Source: Maritalea mediterranea (GTDB taxonomy: Bacteria > Pseudomonadota > Alphaproteobacteria > Rhizobiales > Devosiaceae). From it: a stretch of 64,000 nucleotides of DNA. A model generated the notes under the pieces. That model was given only the letters and a program-made list of their open reading frames with translations. It was not told where the DNA came from and made no database searches. The translations under genes and the position numbers were made by a program. Positions 1 to 7,634 of this stretch are shown piece by piece (the stretch's first letter is position 1; every line of letters begins with the position of its first letter). The DNA is taken from positions 46,860 to 110,859 of the forward strand of contig NZ_JAKGTI010000005.1 in the NCBI RefSeq assembly GCF_021568695.1. Reading direction: 5' to 3'.

Positions 1-225
1 AACCGCGCCATTGGCCAATTGCTGCAGGATTTGGCGGTGGAATATGGTGCTGAACTGGTGGTGCCGCCGATTCAGTTGTGCACAGATAATGGGGCGATGA
101 TTGCCTGGGCGGGGATCGAGCGGTTTAATCTGGGCGCACAGGACGGGCCTGACTTTCAAGCACGGCCCAGATGGCCACTGGATGAGACGGATATGGCGCT
201 GGCAGCAAAAGGGGATGCGGTGTGA
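1..225 (+). CDS. tsaD: tRNA threonylcarbamoyladenosine synthase subunit TsaD (C-terminal part)
   Basis: Only the last 74 codons are inside the window; the frame is open from base 1 and stops with TGA at 223-225. The block [12 protein letters not shown] is the C-terminal metal/nucleotide-site signature of the ASKHA-fold Kae1/TsaD family, which transfers the threonylcarbamoyl group to A37 of ANN-decoding tRNAs in the cytoplasm with TsaB and TsaE. The stop overlaps the GTG start of gpsA by 4 bases, so the two are probably translationally coupled. The tsaD-gpsA order is common in alphaproteobacteria. Identification rests on the short tail but the motif is specific. Confidence 0.92.
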   Translation, partial: NRAIGQLLQDLAVEYGAELVVPPIQLCTDNGAMIAWAGIERFNLGAQDGPDFQARPRWPLDETDMALAAKGDAV

Positions 226-1214
226 GTGAGAAATCCATTTATGTGGTTGGCGCCGGGGCCTGGGGCAGTGCGCTGGCGCATACGCTGGGGCTGGGCGGTC
301 GATCGGTGGTGTTGTGCGGGCGCGACGACGTGGCGATCCGCACCATAAATGAAGAGCGCCGCAACCCTCATTACCTCAAAACGGTGGAGATGGACGCGCG
401 TGTGACCGCGCAGCTGGGCTATGACGGTATTGAGGCGGCGCAGGCGGTGTTGCTTGTGGTGCCAGCGCAAGCCAGCCGCGCGGTGTTGGCGGAAATCGGG
501 GCGGACCGGTTGGCAGGCCAATCCATTATTCTGTGTGCCAAGGGGCTGGAGAAAGATACGCTTAAACGGCAAAGCGAAATTTTGGCCGAAGCCTGCCCCA
601 CGGCACATGCTTTTGTCTTGTCCGGACCCAGTTTCGCGGTGGATGTGGCGCAGGGCAAGCCCACGGCGGTGACGCTGGCGGGCAAAAGTCTTGCGGCAGC
701 GCATGAGATTGTTGATCTGTTGGCGGGGCCGACCTTTCGCCCCTATTCCAGCGACGATATTGTCGGCGTGGAATTGGCCGGGGCGCTTAAAAACATCTAT
801 GCGCTGGCTTGTGGCGCGGTGGATGGGGCCGATCTGGGCCTTTCCGCCCGGTCTTCGATTATGGCGCGGGCCTTTGCCGAAATGGGGCCGCTGGTGGAGG
901 CCATGGGTGGGACCAAGGAGAGCCTGAATGGTTTGGCCGGGCTGGGGGATTTGACCCTGAGTTGTACGGCGCGGGAATCGCGCAATTTTGACTTTGGCTA
1001 TCGGCTGGGCGCGGGCGAAAGCGTGGATGAAATTGTGGCCTCCGGGGCGAAGCTGGCGGAAGGCGTGCATTCCAGCCCAGTAGGGCTAGCGTTGGCGGAA
1101 AAATATGGCGTTGAAGCCCCGATAATCAAAGCGGTGAACGCGCTGCTGCGCGGGGAAGCACCGATTGACAGTCTGGTGGCGCAATTGATGAGACGGCCCT
1201 TGCGGTCAGAATAG
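222..1214 (+). CDS. gpsA: NAD(P)-dependent glycerol-3-phosphate dehydrogenase
   Basis: The 330-residue product reduces dihydroxyacetone phosphate to sn-glycerol 3-phosphate, the backbone of membrane phospholipids. The N-terminal Rossmann fingerprint [10 protein letters not shown] lies at residues 10-19, followed by CAKGLEKDT (about 107), [11 protein letters not shown] (about 134) and the catalytic-lysine helix [11 protein letters not shown] (about 189). Length is normal for the family. The GTG start at 222 overlaps the tsaD stop; no better upstream start exists. It is followed 12 nt later by a YciI-family gene, and tsaD-gpsA-YciI-EVE looks like one transcription unit. Confidence 0.97.
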   Translation: MSEKSIYVVGAGAWGSALAHTLGLGGRSVVLCGRDDVAIRTINEERRNPHYLKTVEMDARVTAQLGYDGIEAAQAVLLVVPAQASRAVLAEIGADRLAGQSIILCAKGLEKDTLKRQSEILAEACPTAHAFVLSGPSFAVDVAQGKPTAVTLAGKSLAAAHEIVDLLAGPTFRPYSSDDIVGVELAGALKNIYALACGAVDGADLGLSARSSIMARAFAEMGPLVEAMGGTKESLNGLAGLGDLTLSCTARESRNFDFGYRLGAGESVDEIVASGAKLAEGVHSSPVGLALAEKYGVEAPIIKAVNALLRGEAPIDSLVAQLMRRPLRSE

Positions 1215-1226
1215 ACGGAGAGTGAT

Positions 1227-1517
1227 ATGTATTTTGTGATTTCGGGGCGGGATCGCCCGGACGCGCTGGAAACCCGCAAAGAAACGCGGGCCGCGCATTT
1301 GGCCTATTGGCAGGATCTGGGCGATCAGCTGAAATTGGCCGGGCCCTATCTCGACGAGAATGGCAATCCCACCGGTAGTTTGATCATTATTGATGTGCCG
1401 TCCATGACCGCGGCGCGCACCTATGCCGAATCAGATCCTTATGTGACCCAGGGCGTTTTTGAGTCAGTCGGGGTGACTGAATGGAACTGGGCCATTAACC
1501 CACCGGAGAACAAGTAA
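1227..1517 (+). CDS. YciI family protein
   Basis: A 96-residue protein with a YciI-like (dimeric alpha-beta barrel) fold. Typical features are the start MYFVISGRDRPDALETR, the HLAYW segment near residue 29, an AGPYLDENG turn, the DPYV motif near 72 and a terminal W-N-W. The histidine and aspartate of the fold are present. Catalytic roles are known for only a few members, so no substrate is assigned. It sits 12 nt after gpsA and its stop is separated from the next start by one base, so it is co-translated with the EVE gene. Confidence 0.85.
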   Translation: MYFVISGRDRPDALETRKETRAAHLAYWQDLGDQLKLAGPYLDENGNPTGSLIIIDVPSMTAARTYAESDPYVTQGVFESVGVTEWNWAINPPENK

Positions 1518-1518
1518 A

Positions 1519-1935
1519 ATGGCGTATTGGTTGTTTAAAAGCGAGCCCAACACATGGGGCTGGGATGATCAGGTAAACAAGGGCGCGCCGGAAGAATGGG
1601 ATGGCGTGCGCAATTATCAGGCCCGCAACAATATGCGGGAAATGAAAGTCGGCGATAAAGGCTTTTTTTATCACTCCGTGAATGAAAAGCGGATCGTGGG
1701 CATTGTGCGGGTGACCGCCGAAGCCCATCCGGACAGTACGACTGATGATCCGCGGTGGGAGTGCGTTGATATTGAGGCCGTGGAAAGTCTTGAAACACCG
1801 ATCACTTTGGAAGATGTAAAGCAGCATCCGGACCTCAAAGATATTGTATTGGTCAACAATTCCCGGCTTTCTGTTCAGCCAGTTACTGAAAAAGAGTGGA
1901 AAATTATTTGCAAAATGGGTGGCGTGAATCCATAG
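1519..1935 (+). CDS. EVE domain-containing protein
   Basis: A 138-residue protein consisting of one EVE domain, a PUA-like fold that binds modified bases. The opening MAYWLFKSEPNTWGWDD, the central WDGVRNYQARNN and the end SVQPVTEKEWKIICKMGG are diagnostic of this small single-domain class. The function in bacteria is unsettled; nucleic-acid or modified-nucleotide recognition is inferred from the fold. The start codon follows the stop of the YciI gene by one base, and the ribosome-binding site must lie inside that gene. It ends the tsaD-gpsA cluster. Confidence 0.9.
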   Translation: MAYWLFKSEPNTWGWDDQVNKGAPEEWDGVRNYQARNNMREMKVGDKGFFYHSVNEKRIVGIVRVTAEAHPDSTTDDPRWECVDIEAVESLETPITLEDVKQHPDLKDIVLVNNSRLSVQPVTEKEWKIICKMGGVNP

Positions 1936-1943
1936 TTCTTGCT

Positions 1944-1962
1944 GAGTGCCAATAAGGCACTC
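1944..1962 (+). terminator. Possible terminator after the EVE gene
   Basis: A perfect 7-bp stem (GAGTGCC / GGCACTC) with a 5-nt AATAA loop lies 8 nt after the EVE stop. It is followed by ATCTCATCTTTT, not an uninterrupted T run, so termination may be weak and some transcripts could read into the DUF1761 gene. Confidence 0.4.
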
Positions 1963-1990
1963 ATCTCATCTTTTCTGGGAGGGTAAAAAG

Positions 1991-2419
1991 ATGACTCATT
2001 TTGCAGATGTGAACTGGTTGGCTGTGTTGCTGGCCGCTGTGGGCAGCATGGTGCTGGGCATGGGCTGATATACTGCCCTTGGCAAGCAATGGATGAATGC
2101 TTTGGGCAAAACCAGAGAAGAGCTGATGCCCGATGGCAAAGCTTCGCCCATGCCGTTCATCATCGCCGGTGTGTGTCAGTTGATTATGGCTTATTTTTTG
2201 CTGTTGCTGACGCGTTCGATTGTCGACACCAGCGCCACAGATATCCAAATCTGGGACGCAGTGATGATCGGCGCGCATATGTGGTTTGGCTTTATTTTGA
2301 CCTCAATGGTGCTCAACCATGCTTATCAGGGCCAAAAGGCGAGCCTGACTGTTATTGATGCAGGCTATTTGATGGGGGTGATGATCGTGCAAGGCGTGAT
2401 ATTGGGGCTTCTGGCCTGA
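1991..2419 (+). pseudogene. DUF1761 family membrane protein, interrupted by an in-frame TGA
   Basis: One reading frame runs from ATG 1991, preceded by the purine-rich site GGGAGGG at 1977-1983, to the stop at 2417-2419 (142 codons). It is broken by TGA at 2066-2068. Translated through the stop it reads as a complete DUF1761 protein: VNWLAVLLAA near the start, then GMG-stop-YTALGKQWMNALGKT, PMPFIIAG, FGFILTSMVLNHAYQG and a final hydrophobic helix. The family normally has Trp-Tyr at the stop position, so a single TGG-to-TGA change explains it. The remainder could only be translated by re-initiation, for example at ATG 2093. TGA serves as a normal stop in neighbouring genes. Either a true nonsense mutation or a sequencing error; four transmembrane helices are expected in the intact protein. 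Confidence 0.8.
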
Positions 2420-2464
2420 TTTGATCTTTCGCTCTAGCTGACTAAAGCTGGCTTGCGTCATTTT

Positions 2465-2495
2465 GCCGCACGCGCTTGGCGCGGCGGCATTTTTA
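2465..2495 (+). terminator. Rho-independent terminator after the DUF1761 gene
   Basis: The arms GCCGC-A-CGCGC and GCGCG-GCGGC form ten G:C-rich base pairs with one bulged A and a TTG loop, followed by ATTTTTAAT. This is a strong intrinsic terminator and isolates the upstream genes from the PAS/chemoreceptor pair. Confidence 0.8.
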
Positions 2496-2526
2496 ATGAA
2501 TTTTTAATGGTTGCAGCTGTAACCAG

Positions 2527-2546
2527 CCTGAAGAAATCAGGTTTTT
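2527..2546 (+). terminator. Short A/T-rich hairpin with T5 tail
   Basis: CCTGA and TCAGG pair around an AGAAA loop and are followed directly by five T residues. It lies between a stronger terminator and the PAS gene, so it is either a back-up terminator or a leader structure of the PAS transcript. The rest of 2496-2715 is A/T-rich with no gene. Confidence 0.4.
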
Positions 2547-2715
2547 GTAACCATCCCACCGGTCTGTAGTGTTTAAGTAAAGCCGATGTTTTGTTTTTGA
2601 AAAATGCTTAAATTCGGTTCTTGTTTATTCGATTTTAAACATATGAATCAAGAATTCGATGAATCAGGATTTTTACGTACTTAAAGTTTATTGACCAAGC
2701 CATTTTGAGGTGCTC

Positions 2716-3228
2716 ATGCTTGTCGCTGAAGGTGCACAGCGTCCATTTGATCCTGACCGGATCGTGGTCTCCAAAACAAATCTTAAAGGTCATATCCAAT
2801 ATGCCAACCGGATGTTTCTGGATTTGGCGGAATATGATGAGCGTGACTTGTTGGGCCAGCCCCACAATGTCATTCGTTCACAGGCCATGCCGCGGTGTAT
2901 TTTCAAGCTGCTGTGGGACCGGTTGATGGCGGGCCGCGAGGTTTTTGCCTATGTGGTCAATGCCACGAAAAACAACAATCATTATTGGGTGTTTGCCCAT
3001 GTGACCCCCAGTCGCAATGCGCGGGGCGAAGTCACCTCTTATCACTCCAACCGTCGGCATGCGCGACCTGAAGCAATCGCCAAAATCAGCGAGATTTACG
3101 CAATGCTCCTGGCGGTTGAGGGCAGCCATCAGAACCGCAAAGAGGGGCTGAAGGCCTCTACGGAAAAACTTGAAGAAATACTGGCTGAATTGGGCATGGA
3201 TTATGACGAATTCGTATTCACTCTCTAA
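2716..3228 (+). CDS. Aer-type PAS domain protein (CetB-like)
   Basis: A soluble protein of about 170 residues with one PAS domain that closely follows the redox-sensing PAS of the energy-taxis receptor Aer: [32 protein letters not shown], then [13 protein letters not shown] and a terminal SYHSNRRHA. In Aer these surround a bound FAD that reports respiratory redox state. The C-terminal 50 residues are predicted helical. No membrane segment or signalling domain is present in this chain. ATG 2716 is chosen because GAGG at 2707-2710 is correctly spaced; a GTG at 2710 is the alternative. The gene overlaps the next one (TM-HAMP-MCP) by 26 nt in another frame, so the two chains together make the domain set of Aer, as in the CetA/CetB pair of Campylobacter. 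FAD binding is inferred, not shown. Confidence 0.85.
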   Translation: MLVAEGAQRPFDPDRIVVSKTNLKGHIQYANRMFLDLAEYDERDLLGQPHNVIRSQAMPRCIFKLLWDRLMAGREVFAYVVNATKNNNHYWVFAHVTPSRNARGEVTSYHSNRRHARPEAIAKISEIYAMLLAVEGSHQNRKEGLKASTEKLEEILAELGMDYDEFVFTL

Positions 3229-4789
3229 CATTTTTCGCGCGTTGAGCGCGCTCGCCGCCTTGTTGTTTGCCGGTATCATTTGCCAGTTTGTTCAAACGCC
3301 CCAATGGTTTGAGTTAATCCTTGGGACGGCCGCCCTGCTGGTGCTGGGCTTTATGGCGCATCAGCTATTGTGTGTGCGGGGCTTTATCGGCAGGCTGAAG
3401 AATACGGCCGAAGAGCTGCGGCAAGGCAATTTTGATGCCCGTCTGACGGCAGTTGGCGCCAAGGGTGAGTGCAGCGATGTCAAAGATACATTCAACGACA
3501 TGATTGATGTAGCGGATGCCTTTGTGCGCGAGAGCTATTTGGCGATGCAGGCGGCCAGTGAGGGGCGCTATTATCGCAAGATCCGCAAAGAGGGCATGTT
3601 GGGCGCCTATTCACATGCGGTGGATGGCGTGAATGCGGGGATCGACCGGATGGGCGACTTTGCCAACATGTTGGAAACGCTGCGTTGTGAAATTGGCGAA
3701 GTCGTGAATGCTGCGGTTGAAGGCGATCTGAGCAAGCGGGTGCGGGCTGATTTCGGGGATGAAGGCCTCAATCAGCTGGGCCGAAATGTCAATCAATTGA
3801 TGGAAACGATTGATCAGGGTATTTCCGATACCGGCGAAGTTTTGTCCTATTTGGCCAAGGCGGACTTATCCAAACGGGTGAAAGGCGATTATCAAGGTGC
3901 GTTCGCCCGGCTGCGCGATGACACCAACAAGGTGGCTGAAGAACTGACCAATATTATTGGCGGATTGCGCTCAACATCCGGGGCCCTGAAGACAGCCACC
4001 AGCGAAATTCTTTCCGGTTCCGACGATTTGGCAGCCCGCACCATGCGACAGGCGGCGACGTTGGAGCATACGTCTGCGGCCATGCAAGAGATTGCCGATA
4101 TGGTGCAAGCCAATGCCCAGCGGGCACAGGAAGGACATCAGGGATCGCTGCGCACACAGGAAGTGGCCCAGCGCGGTGGCGAGGTGATGCGCGAAGCCAA
4201 TGCGGCCATGCAGCGAATCAATGAAAGCTCAAAGCAAATCTCCACCGTGATTGAATTGATCGACAATATTGCGTTTCAGACAAATCTGCTGGCTCTGAAT
4301 GCGTCAGTTGAAGCGGCGCGGGCTGGCGAAGCCGGTAAAGGCTTTGCTGTTGTCGCGGTTGAAGTGCGGCGCTTGGCGCAAAATGCGGCAGAAGCATCCA
4401 ATGAGGTCAAGACCCTGATCGAAAAGAGCACAACCGAGGTGGATAGCGGCACGGATCTGGTGGCGCGTGCTGGTCGTTCGCTTGAAGAGATTGTTGAATC
4501 TGTGGCCAGCTTTTCCACGCTGGTGAAGGATTTTGCACAGGACAGCCAAGTTCAGGCAGAAAAAATTGAAACCCTGCACAGCTCCGTGCGGGAGATGGAT
4601 GAAACCACCCAGCACAATGCGGCTTTGGTGGAAGAGACCAATGCAGCAATTGAGCAAACCGAGGGCCGGGCCAGTGATTTGGACCAGGTGGTCAAGCGCT
4701 TTAAGACGAGCACTGGCGAGCTGGTTGCGGTTAAGATGGTGCCTGGTACGTCCACACCGAGGCGATCAGCGGCCAATCAGGTGGCCTGA
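3203..4789 (+). CDS. Methyl-accepting chemotaxis protein without its own sensor domain (CetA-like)
   Basis: A 528-residue inner-membrane signalling protein. Two hydrophobic helices (about residues 8-30 and 34-56) are separated by only a few residues, leaving no periplasmic sensor. They are followed by several HAMP-like repeats ([28 protein letters not shown] and [16 protein letters not shown]) and an MCP signalling domain with the conserved hairpin [18 protein letters not shown]...[13 protein letters not shown]. The hairpin binds CheA/CheW and controls the flagellar motor. ATG 3203 is taken as the start; an open frame continues upstream to a TTG at 3170 with no better ribosome site. It overlaps the PAS gene by 26 nt, implying coupled translation and a joint receptor in which PAS supplies the input. 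Its HAMP/MCP part resembles that of the receptor at 62252. Confidence 0.9.
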   Translation: MTNSYSLSNIFRALSALAALLFAGIICQFVQTPQWFELILGTAALLVLGFMAHQLLCVRGFIGRLKNTAEELRQGNFDARLTAVGAKGECSDVKDTFNDMIDVADAFVRESYLAMQAASEGRYYRKIRKEGMLGAYSHAVDGVNAGIDRMGDFANMLETLRCEIGEVVNAAVEGDLSKRVRADFGDEGLNQLGRNVNQLMETIDQGISDTGEVLSYLAKADLSKRVKGDYQGAFARLRDDTNKVAEELTNIIGGLRSTSGALKTATSEILSGSDDLAARTMRQAATLEHTSAAMQEIADMVQANAQRAQEGHQGSLRTQEVAQRGGEVMREANAAMQRINESSKQISTVIELIDNIAFQTNLLALNASVEAARAGEAGKGFAVVAVEVRRLAQNAAEASNEVKTLIEKSTTEVDSGTDLVARAGRSLEEIVESVASFSTLVKDFAQDSQVQAEKIETLHSSVREMDETTQHNAALVEETNAAIEQTEGRASDLDQVVKRFKTSTGELVAVKMVPGTSTPRRSAANQVA

Positions 4790-4826
4790 TCGCCACAAGG
4801 ACTTTGTCGAATAATGATCTGAACAT

Positions 4827-4874
4827 AACCCTCATACGTTCGTTCTATGGATGAAAGTATGAGGGTTTGTTGTG
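4827..4874 (+). promoter_or_regulatory. Hairpin occluding the photolyase ribosome-binding site
   Basis: A perfect 11-bp inverted repeat (AACCCTCATAC at 4827-4837, GTATGAGGGTT at 4857-4867) encloses a 19-nt loop. The 3' arm contains GAGGG (4861-4865), the only plausible Shine-Dalgarno site for the GTG start at 4872. No T run follows, so it is not a normal terminator of the upstream receptor gene. In RNA it would hide the ribosome site, which suggests translational control, for instance by temperature or a binding factor; this is inference from structure only. Confidence 0.6.
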
Positions 4875-6329
4875 AGTCACCAAAAGCAGAAAATTGCCAT
4901 TTGTTGGTTTCGTCGGGATTTACGGTTGACGGACAATCCCGCCCTTTGCGCGGCTTTGGACCATAATGTGCCAGTGCTGCCGATCTTTATAGACGATCAG
5001 GGCGTGGGCGATCAGCCGCAAAATGGCGGGGCCTCCAATGTCTGGCTGCATCACAGTTTGGCGGCCTTGCATCAGGATCTGCAGGATCGGCTGGTGCTGT
5101 TTAAGGGCGCGGCCCGCGATGTTTTCGAGCAATTGGCAGATCAATTCGAGATTACGGCGGTGCATTGGAACCGCATGTATGAGCCGGCGCCGATTGCCCG
5201 AGACAAAGCCCTCAAGCAGTGGCTCACCGATCAAAATATTGAGGTTGAGAGTCATAATGGCAGTCTGCTGTTCGAGCCCTGGACCATCGAGAAAAAAGAT
5301 GGTGGGCCGTATAAGGTCTTCACCCCCTTTTATCGAAAAGGTTGCCTGAATGCTGAACCGCCTCGTACGCCGCTGAAAGCCCCGGATAAGGCCAGTTACG
5401 TTGGTAAAAAGGTTGATGGCGCGGTTGGTCTGGATGATCTCAAACTGTTGCCAAAGCTGAAATGGGGTGCCACCATTTGTGAGGGGTGGGACATCAGCGA
5501 GGCGGGTGCCCGTGCACGCTGGGACCGGTTTGTCGAGGACGGGCTCTATAATTATAAAAAGGGCCGTGATCGTCCGGACAAACAGTTTGTGTCCCGGCTT
5601 TCGCCCTATTTGCATTATGGACAGATTTCGCCACATCAATTGTGGGCAGCGCTGGATCATTATGATCAGGACCAGAATGTGGCGCACTTCCGTTCAGAGC
5701 TGGGCTGGCGCGAGTTTTCCGCCTATTTGCTCTATCACTTCCCGACCCTGCCGGAACAAAATTTTCAGCCCCAGTTTGAAGGCTTTACCTGGTCGAAGAA
5801 CGAAGAATTTGTGCGCCGCTGGCAAAAAGGGCAAACCGGCGTGCCCATTGTGGATGCGGGAATGCGTGAGCTTTGGACCACCGGCTATATGCACAATCGG
5901 GTGCGCATGATTGTTGCCTCTTACCTGACGAAGAATTTGCGACAGGATTGGCGCGACGGTTTGGCCTGGTTCGAAGACACCTTGTTCGATGCGGATCTGG
6001 CCAGCAACAGCGCGTCTTGGCAATGGGTGGCGGGCACCGGCGCGGACGCGGCGCCCTATTTTCGCATTTTCAACCCGGTGTTGCAGGGCGAGAAGTTCGA
6101 TCCGGAGGGCGACTATATTCGTGCCCATGTGCCCGAACTGCGCGACGTGCCCAAGAGCTATCTCTATGCCCCGTGGGACGCGCCAAAAGACATGCGTGAA
6201 AAATATGGGTTGGATGGCTCCAATTATCCCGAGCCGATGGTGGATCTAAAGCAATCGCGCAAAGACGCGCTGGCCGCTTATGAGCACCACAAAGAGGCGC
6301 GCGCCGAATCGAAAGAATCAGAAATCTGA
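4872..6329 (+). CDS. phrB: Deoxyribodipyrimidine photo-lyase
   Basis: A 485-residue class I photolyase that uses FADH- and blue light to split cyclobutane pyrimidine dimers in DNA. The N-terminal antenna-pigment domain begins ICWFRRDLRLTDNPAL; the FAD-binding domain carries KKGRDRPDKQFVSRLSPYLHYGQISP, SELGWREFSAYLLYHFP, the core VDAGMRELWTTGYMHNR and the signature ASNSASWQWVAG followed by FRIFNP. Length and motif order are those of bacterial CPD photolyases with an antenna cofactor. Start GTG 4872 has GAGGG six bases upstream, which lies in a stable hairpin. Its stop overlaps the 3' end of the convergent DUF1674 gene by 12 bp. A cryptochrome role cannot be excluded but the CPD-photolyase motifs favour repair. 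Confidence 0.95.
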   Translation: MSHQKQKIAICWFRRDLRLTDNPALCAALDHNVPVLPIFIDDQGVGDQPQNGGASNVWLHHSLAALHQDLQDRLVLFKGAARDVFEQLADQFEITAVHWNRMYEPAPIARDKALKQWLTDQNIEVESHNGSLLFEPWTIEKKDGGPYKVFTPFYRKGCLNAEPPRTPLKAPDKASYVGKKVDGAVGLDDLKLLPKLKWGATICEGWDISEAGARARWDRFVEDGLYNYKKGRDRPDKQFVSRLSPYLHYGQISPHQLWAALDHYDQDQNVAHFRSELGWREFSAYLLYHFPTLPEQNFQPQFEGFTWSKNEEFVRRWQKGQTGVPIVDAGMRELWTTGYMHNRVRMIVASYLTKNLRQDWRDGLAWFEDTLFDADLASNSASWQWVAGTGADAAPYFRIFNPVLQGEKFDPEGDYIRAHVPELRDVPKSYLYAPWDAPKDMREKYGLDGSNYPEPMVDLKQSRKDALAAYEHHKEARAESKESEI

Positions 6330-6494
6330 GGCAATGCCTTTATTTTCCCAGTCGCCATAGCGTGCTGGATCAGGCCCCTTTTTGCCGTTGATCTCTTTGG
6401 GGGCCTTTTTTTGTTTTGCATCAATTTCAGCCCGTCGGGCCTTGGCTTCGGCCAGGGCCTGTTCAGCAATTTTGGGGTCAGGCTTTTTTTCCAT
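6318..6494 (-). CDS. DUF1674 protein, SdhAF4-like succinate dehydrogenase assembly factor
   Basis: A 58-residue protein ending in the family signature GPDPARYGDWENKG followed by an acidic-aromatic tail. This is DUF1674, the family of mitochondrial Sdh8/SDHAF4, which binds the flavinylated succinate dehydrogenase A subunit before complex assembly. The N-terminal two-thirds is a charged Ala/Lys/Glu-rich helix. The start at 6494 has GAGGA six bases upstream; an open frame extends further upstream but lacks a ribosome site. The 3' end overlaps that of the photolyase gene (tail to tail, 12 bp). The sdhCDAB operon lies 26 kb away in the same window. The chaperone role is inferred from the family. 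Confidence 0.85.
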   Translation of the reverse strand: MEKKPDPKIAEQALAEAKARRAEIDAKQKKAPKEINGKKGPDPARYGDWENKGIASDF

Positions 6495-6626
6495 TGGGTC
6501 CTCATTTCGCCCGCAATTTGACCTAAGCATATTAGAACAGGCAATTGGGTCGCGCAAATTTTCCCGCTGCGACCACTTGCCTCCAGCTGCGAACATGCCC
6601 ATTTAATGGTCGGAAAGGACATTCAG

Positions 6627-7628
6627 ATGGTAAATGCGATCAGAACCACATTTTTGCTGGCGGTTTTAACCGGGCTGTTTATGGCGATTGGCTTCGTCAT
6701 TGGCGGCCAGGGCGGCATGATGCTGGCCTTGTTGATGGCGTTGATGATGAATTTGTTTTCCTTTTGGAACTCCGACAAAATCGTGCTGCGCATGCAAAAT
6801 GCAAAAGCGATCAGCTATCAGCAATCGCCCGATCTGCATGAGATGGTGGATCGCCTGTCGCAAAATGCCGGCATTCCCTCGCCCAAAATCTATTTGATCC
6901 AAAGTGATCAGCCCAATGCATTCGCCACCGGGCGCAACCCGGAAAATGCGGCGGTGGCCGTCTCAACGGGGCTGATTAAGCTGCTGAATTATGACGAGAT
7001 TGAAGGGGTGGTGGCACACGAATTGGCGCATATTCGTTCGCGCGATACACTGACCATGACCATCACCGCCACCTTGGCCGGGGCCATCTCCATGTTGGCG
7101 CAATTCGGCCTGTTTTTCGGGGCGCGCAATAATAATTCGCCGATCGGGCCGATCGGCTCGATCCTAATGGTGATCGTGGCGCCGCTGGCCGCCCTGCTGG
7201 TGCAAATGGCAGTCAGCCGCGTGCGCGAATATGAAGCGGACCGGGATGGGGCCGAGATTTGCGGCAACCCCGAAGCACTGGCGCGGGCGCTGGATAAGAT
7301 TTCCAATTACGCTAAGCAAATTGCCAATCCTTATGCGCGCCGCGCACCGGGCATGGCTCATATGTTCATCATTAACCCTTTGGTGGGCCAGCGGGGTGAC
7401 AATTTGTTCTCGACGCACCCCGACGTCAAAAACCGTATTAAGGCTTTGATGGATATGGCCCAATCGATGCAAATTGCCCAAAATGATCAATGGCCCCGTT
7501 CTCGCCATATTGAAGCGCAACAAGCGGGCCAAACCACGCACCGCGCAGGTGCAGCAGGTTGGCGGGTGCCCAGCACCACGTCTGATCAGGATGAACAAGA
7601 CAATTCTTCTAAAGGGCCTTGGGGATAG
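6627..7628 (+). CDS. htpX: Protease HtpX (M48 membrane metalloprotease)
   Basis: A 333-residue inner-membrane zinc metalloprotease for quality control of membrane proteins. Two N-terminal helices (about 5-25 and 28-48) precede the cytoplasmic catalytic domain with the zinc motif HELAH at residues 131-135 and the downstream EYEADRDGAE helix carrying the third zinc ligand. Two more hydrophobic helices lie between them. The C-terminal 40 residues are hydrophilic and variable, as in other alphaproteobacterial HtpX. ATG 6627 is preferred over 6606 because GGAAAGGA ends 7 nt before it and the family begins at this point. It is followed after 6 nt by rsmB, a common alphaproteobacterial pair. Confidence 0.96.
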   Translation: MVNAIRTTFLLAVLTGLFMAIGFVIGGQGGMMLALLMALMMNLFSFWNSDKIVLRMQNAKAISYQQSPDLHEMVDRLSQNAGIPSPKIYLIQSDQPNAFATGRNPENAAVAVSTGLIKLLNYDEIEGVVAHELAHIRSRDTLTMTITATLAGAISMLAQFGLFFGARNNNSPIGPIGSILMVIVAPLAALLVQMAVSRVREYEADRDGAEICGNPEALARALDKISNYAKQIANPYARRAPGMAHMFIINPLVGQRGDNLFSTHPDVKNRIKALMDMAQSMQIAQNDQWPRSRHIEAQQAGQTTHRAGAAGWRVPSTTSDQDEQDNSSKGPWG

Positions 7629-7634
7629 GTAAAT

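Noticed and set aside
2066..2068. Selenocysteine reading of the in-frame TGA in the DUF1761 gene
   Set aside because: The family has Trp, not Cys, at this place and no SECIS-like hairpin directly follows.
3170..3228. Frameshift splitting a single Aer gene
   Set aside because: The PAS chain ends in an ordered helical tail and the receptor has its own start and membrane helices; two-chain forms are known. It remains possible but is less likely.
4920..5687. 255-codon antisense frame in the photolyase gene, and similar long antisense frames in sucA, sucB and glutamate dehydrogenase
   Set aside because: They are shadows of G/C-biased codon use in well-identified genes, without starts or family sequence.
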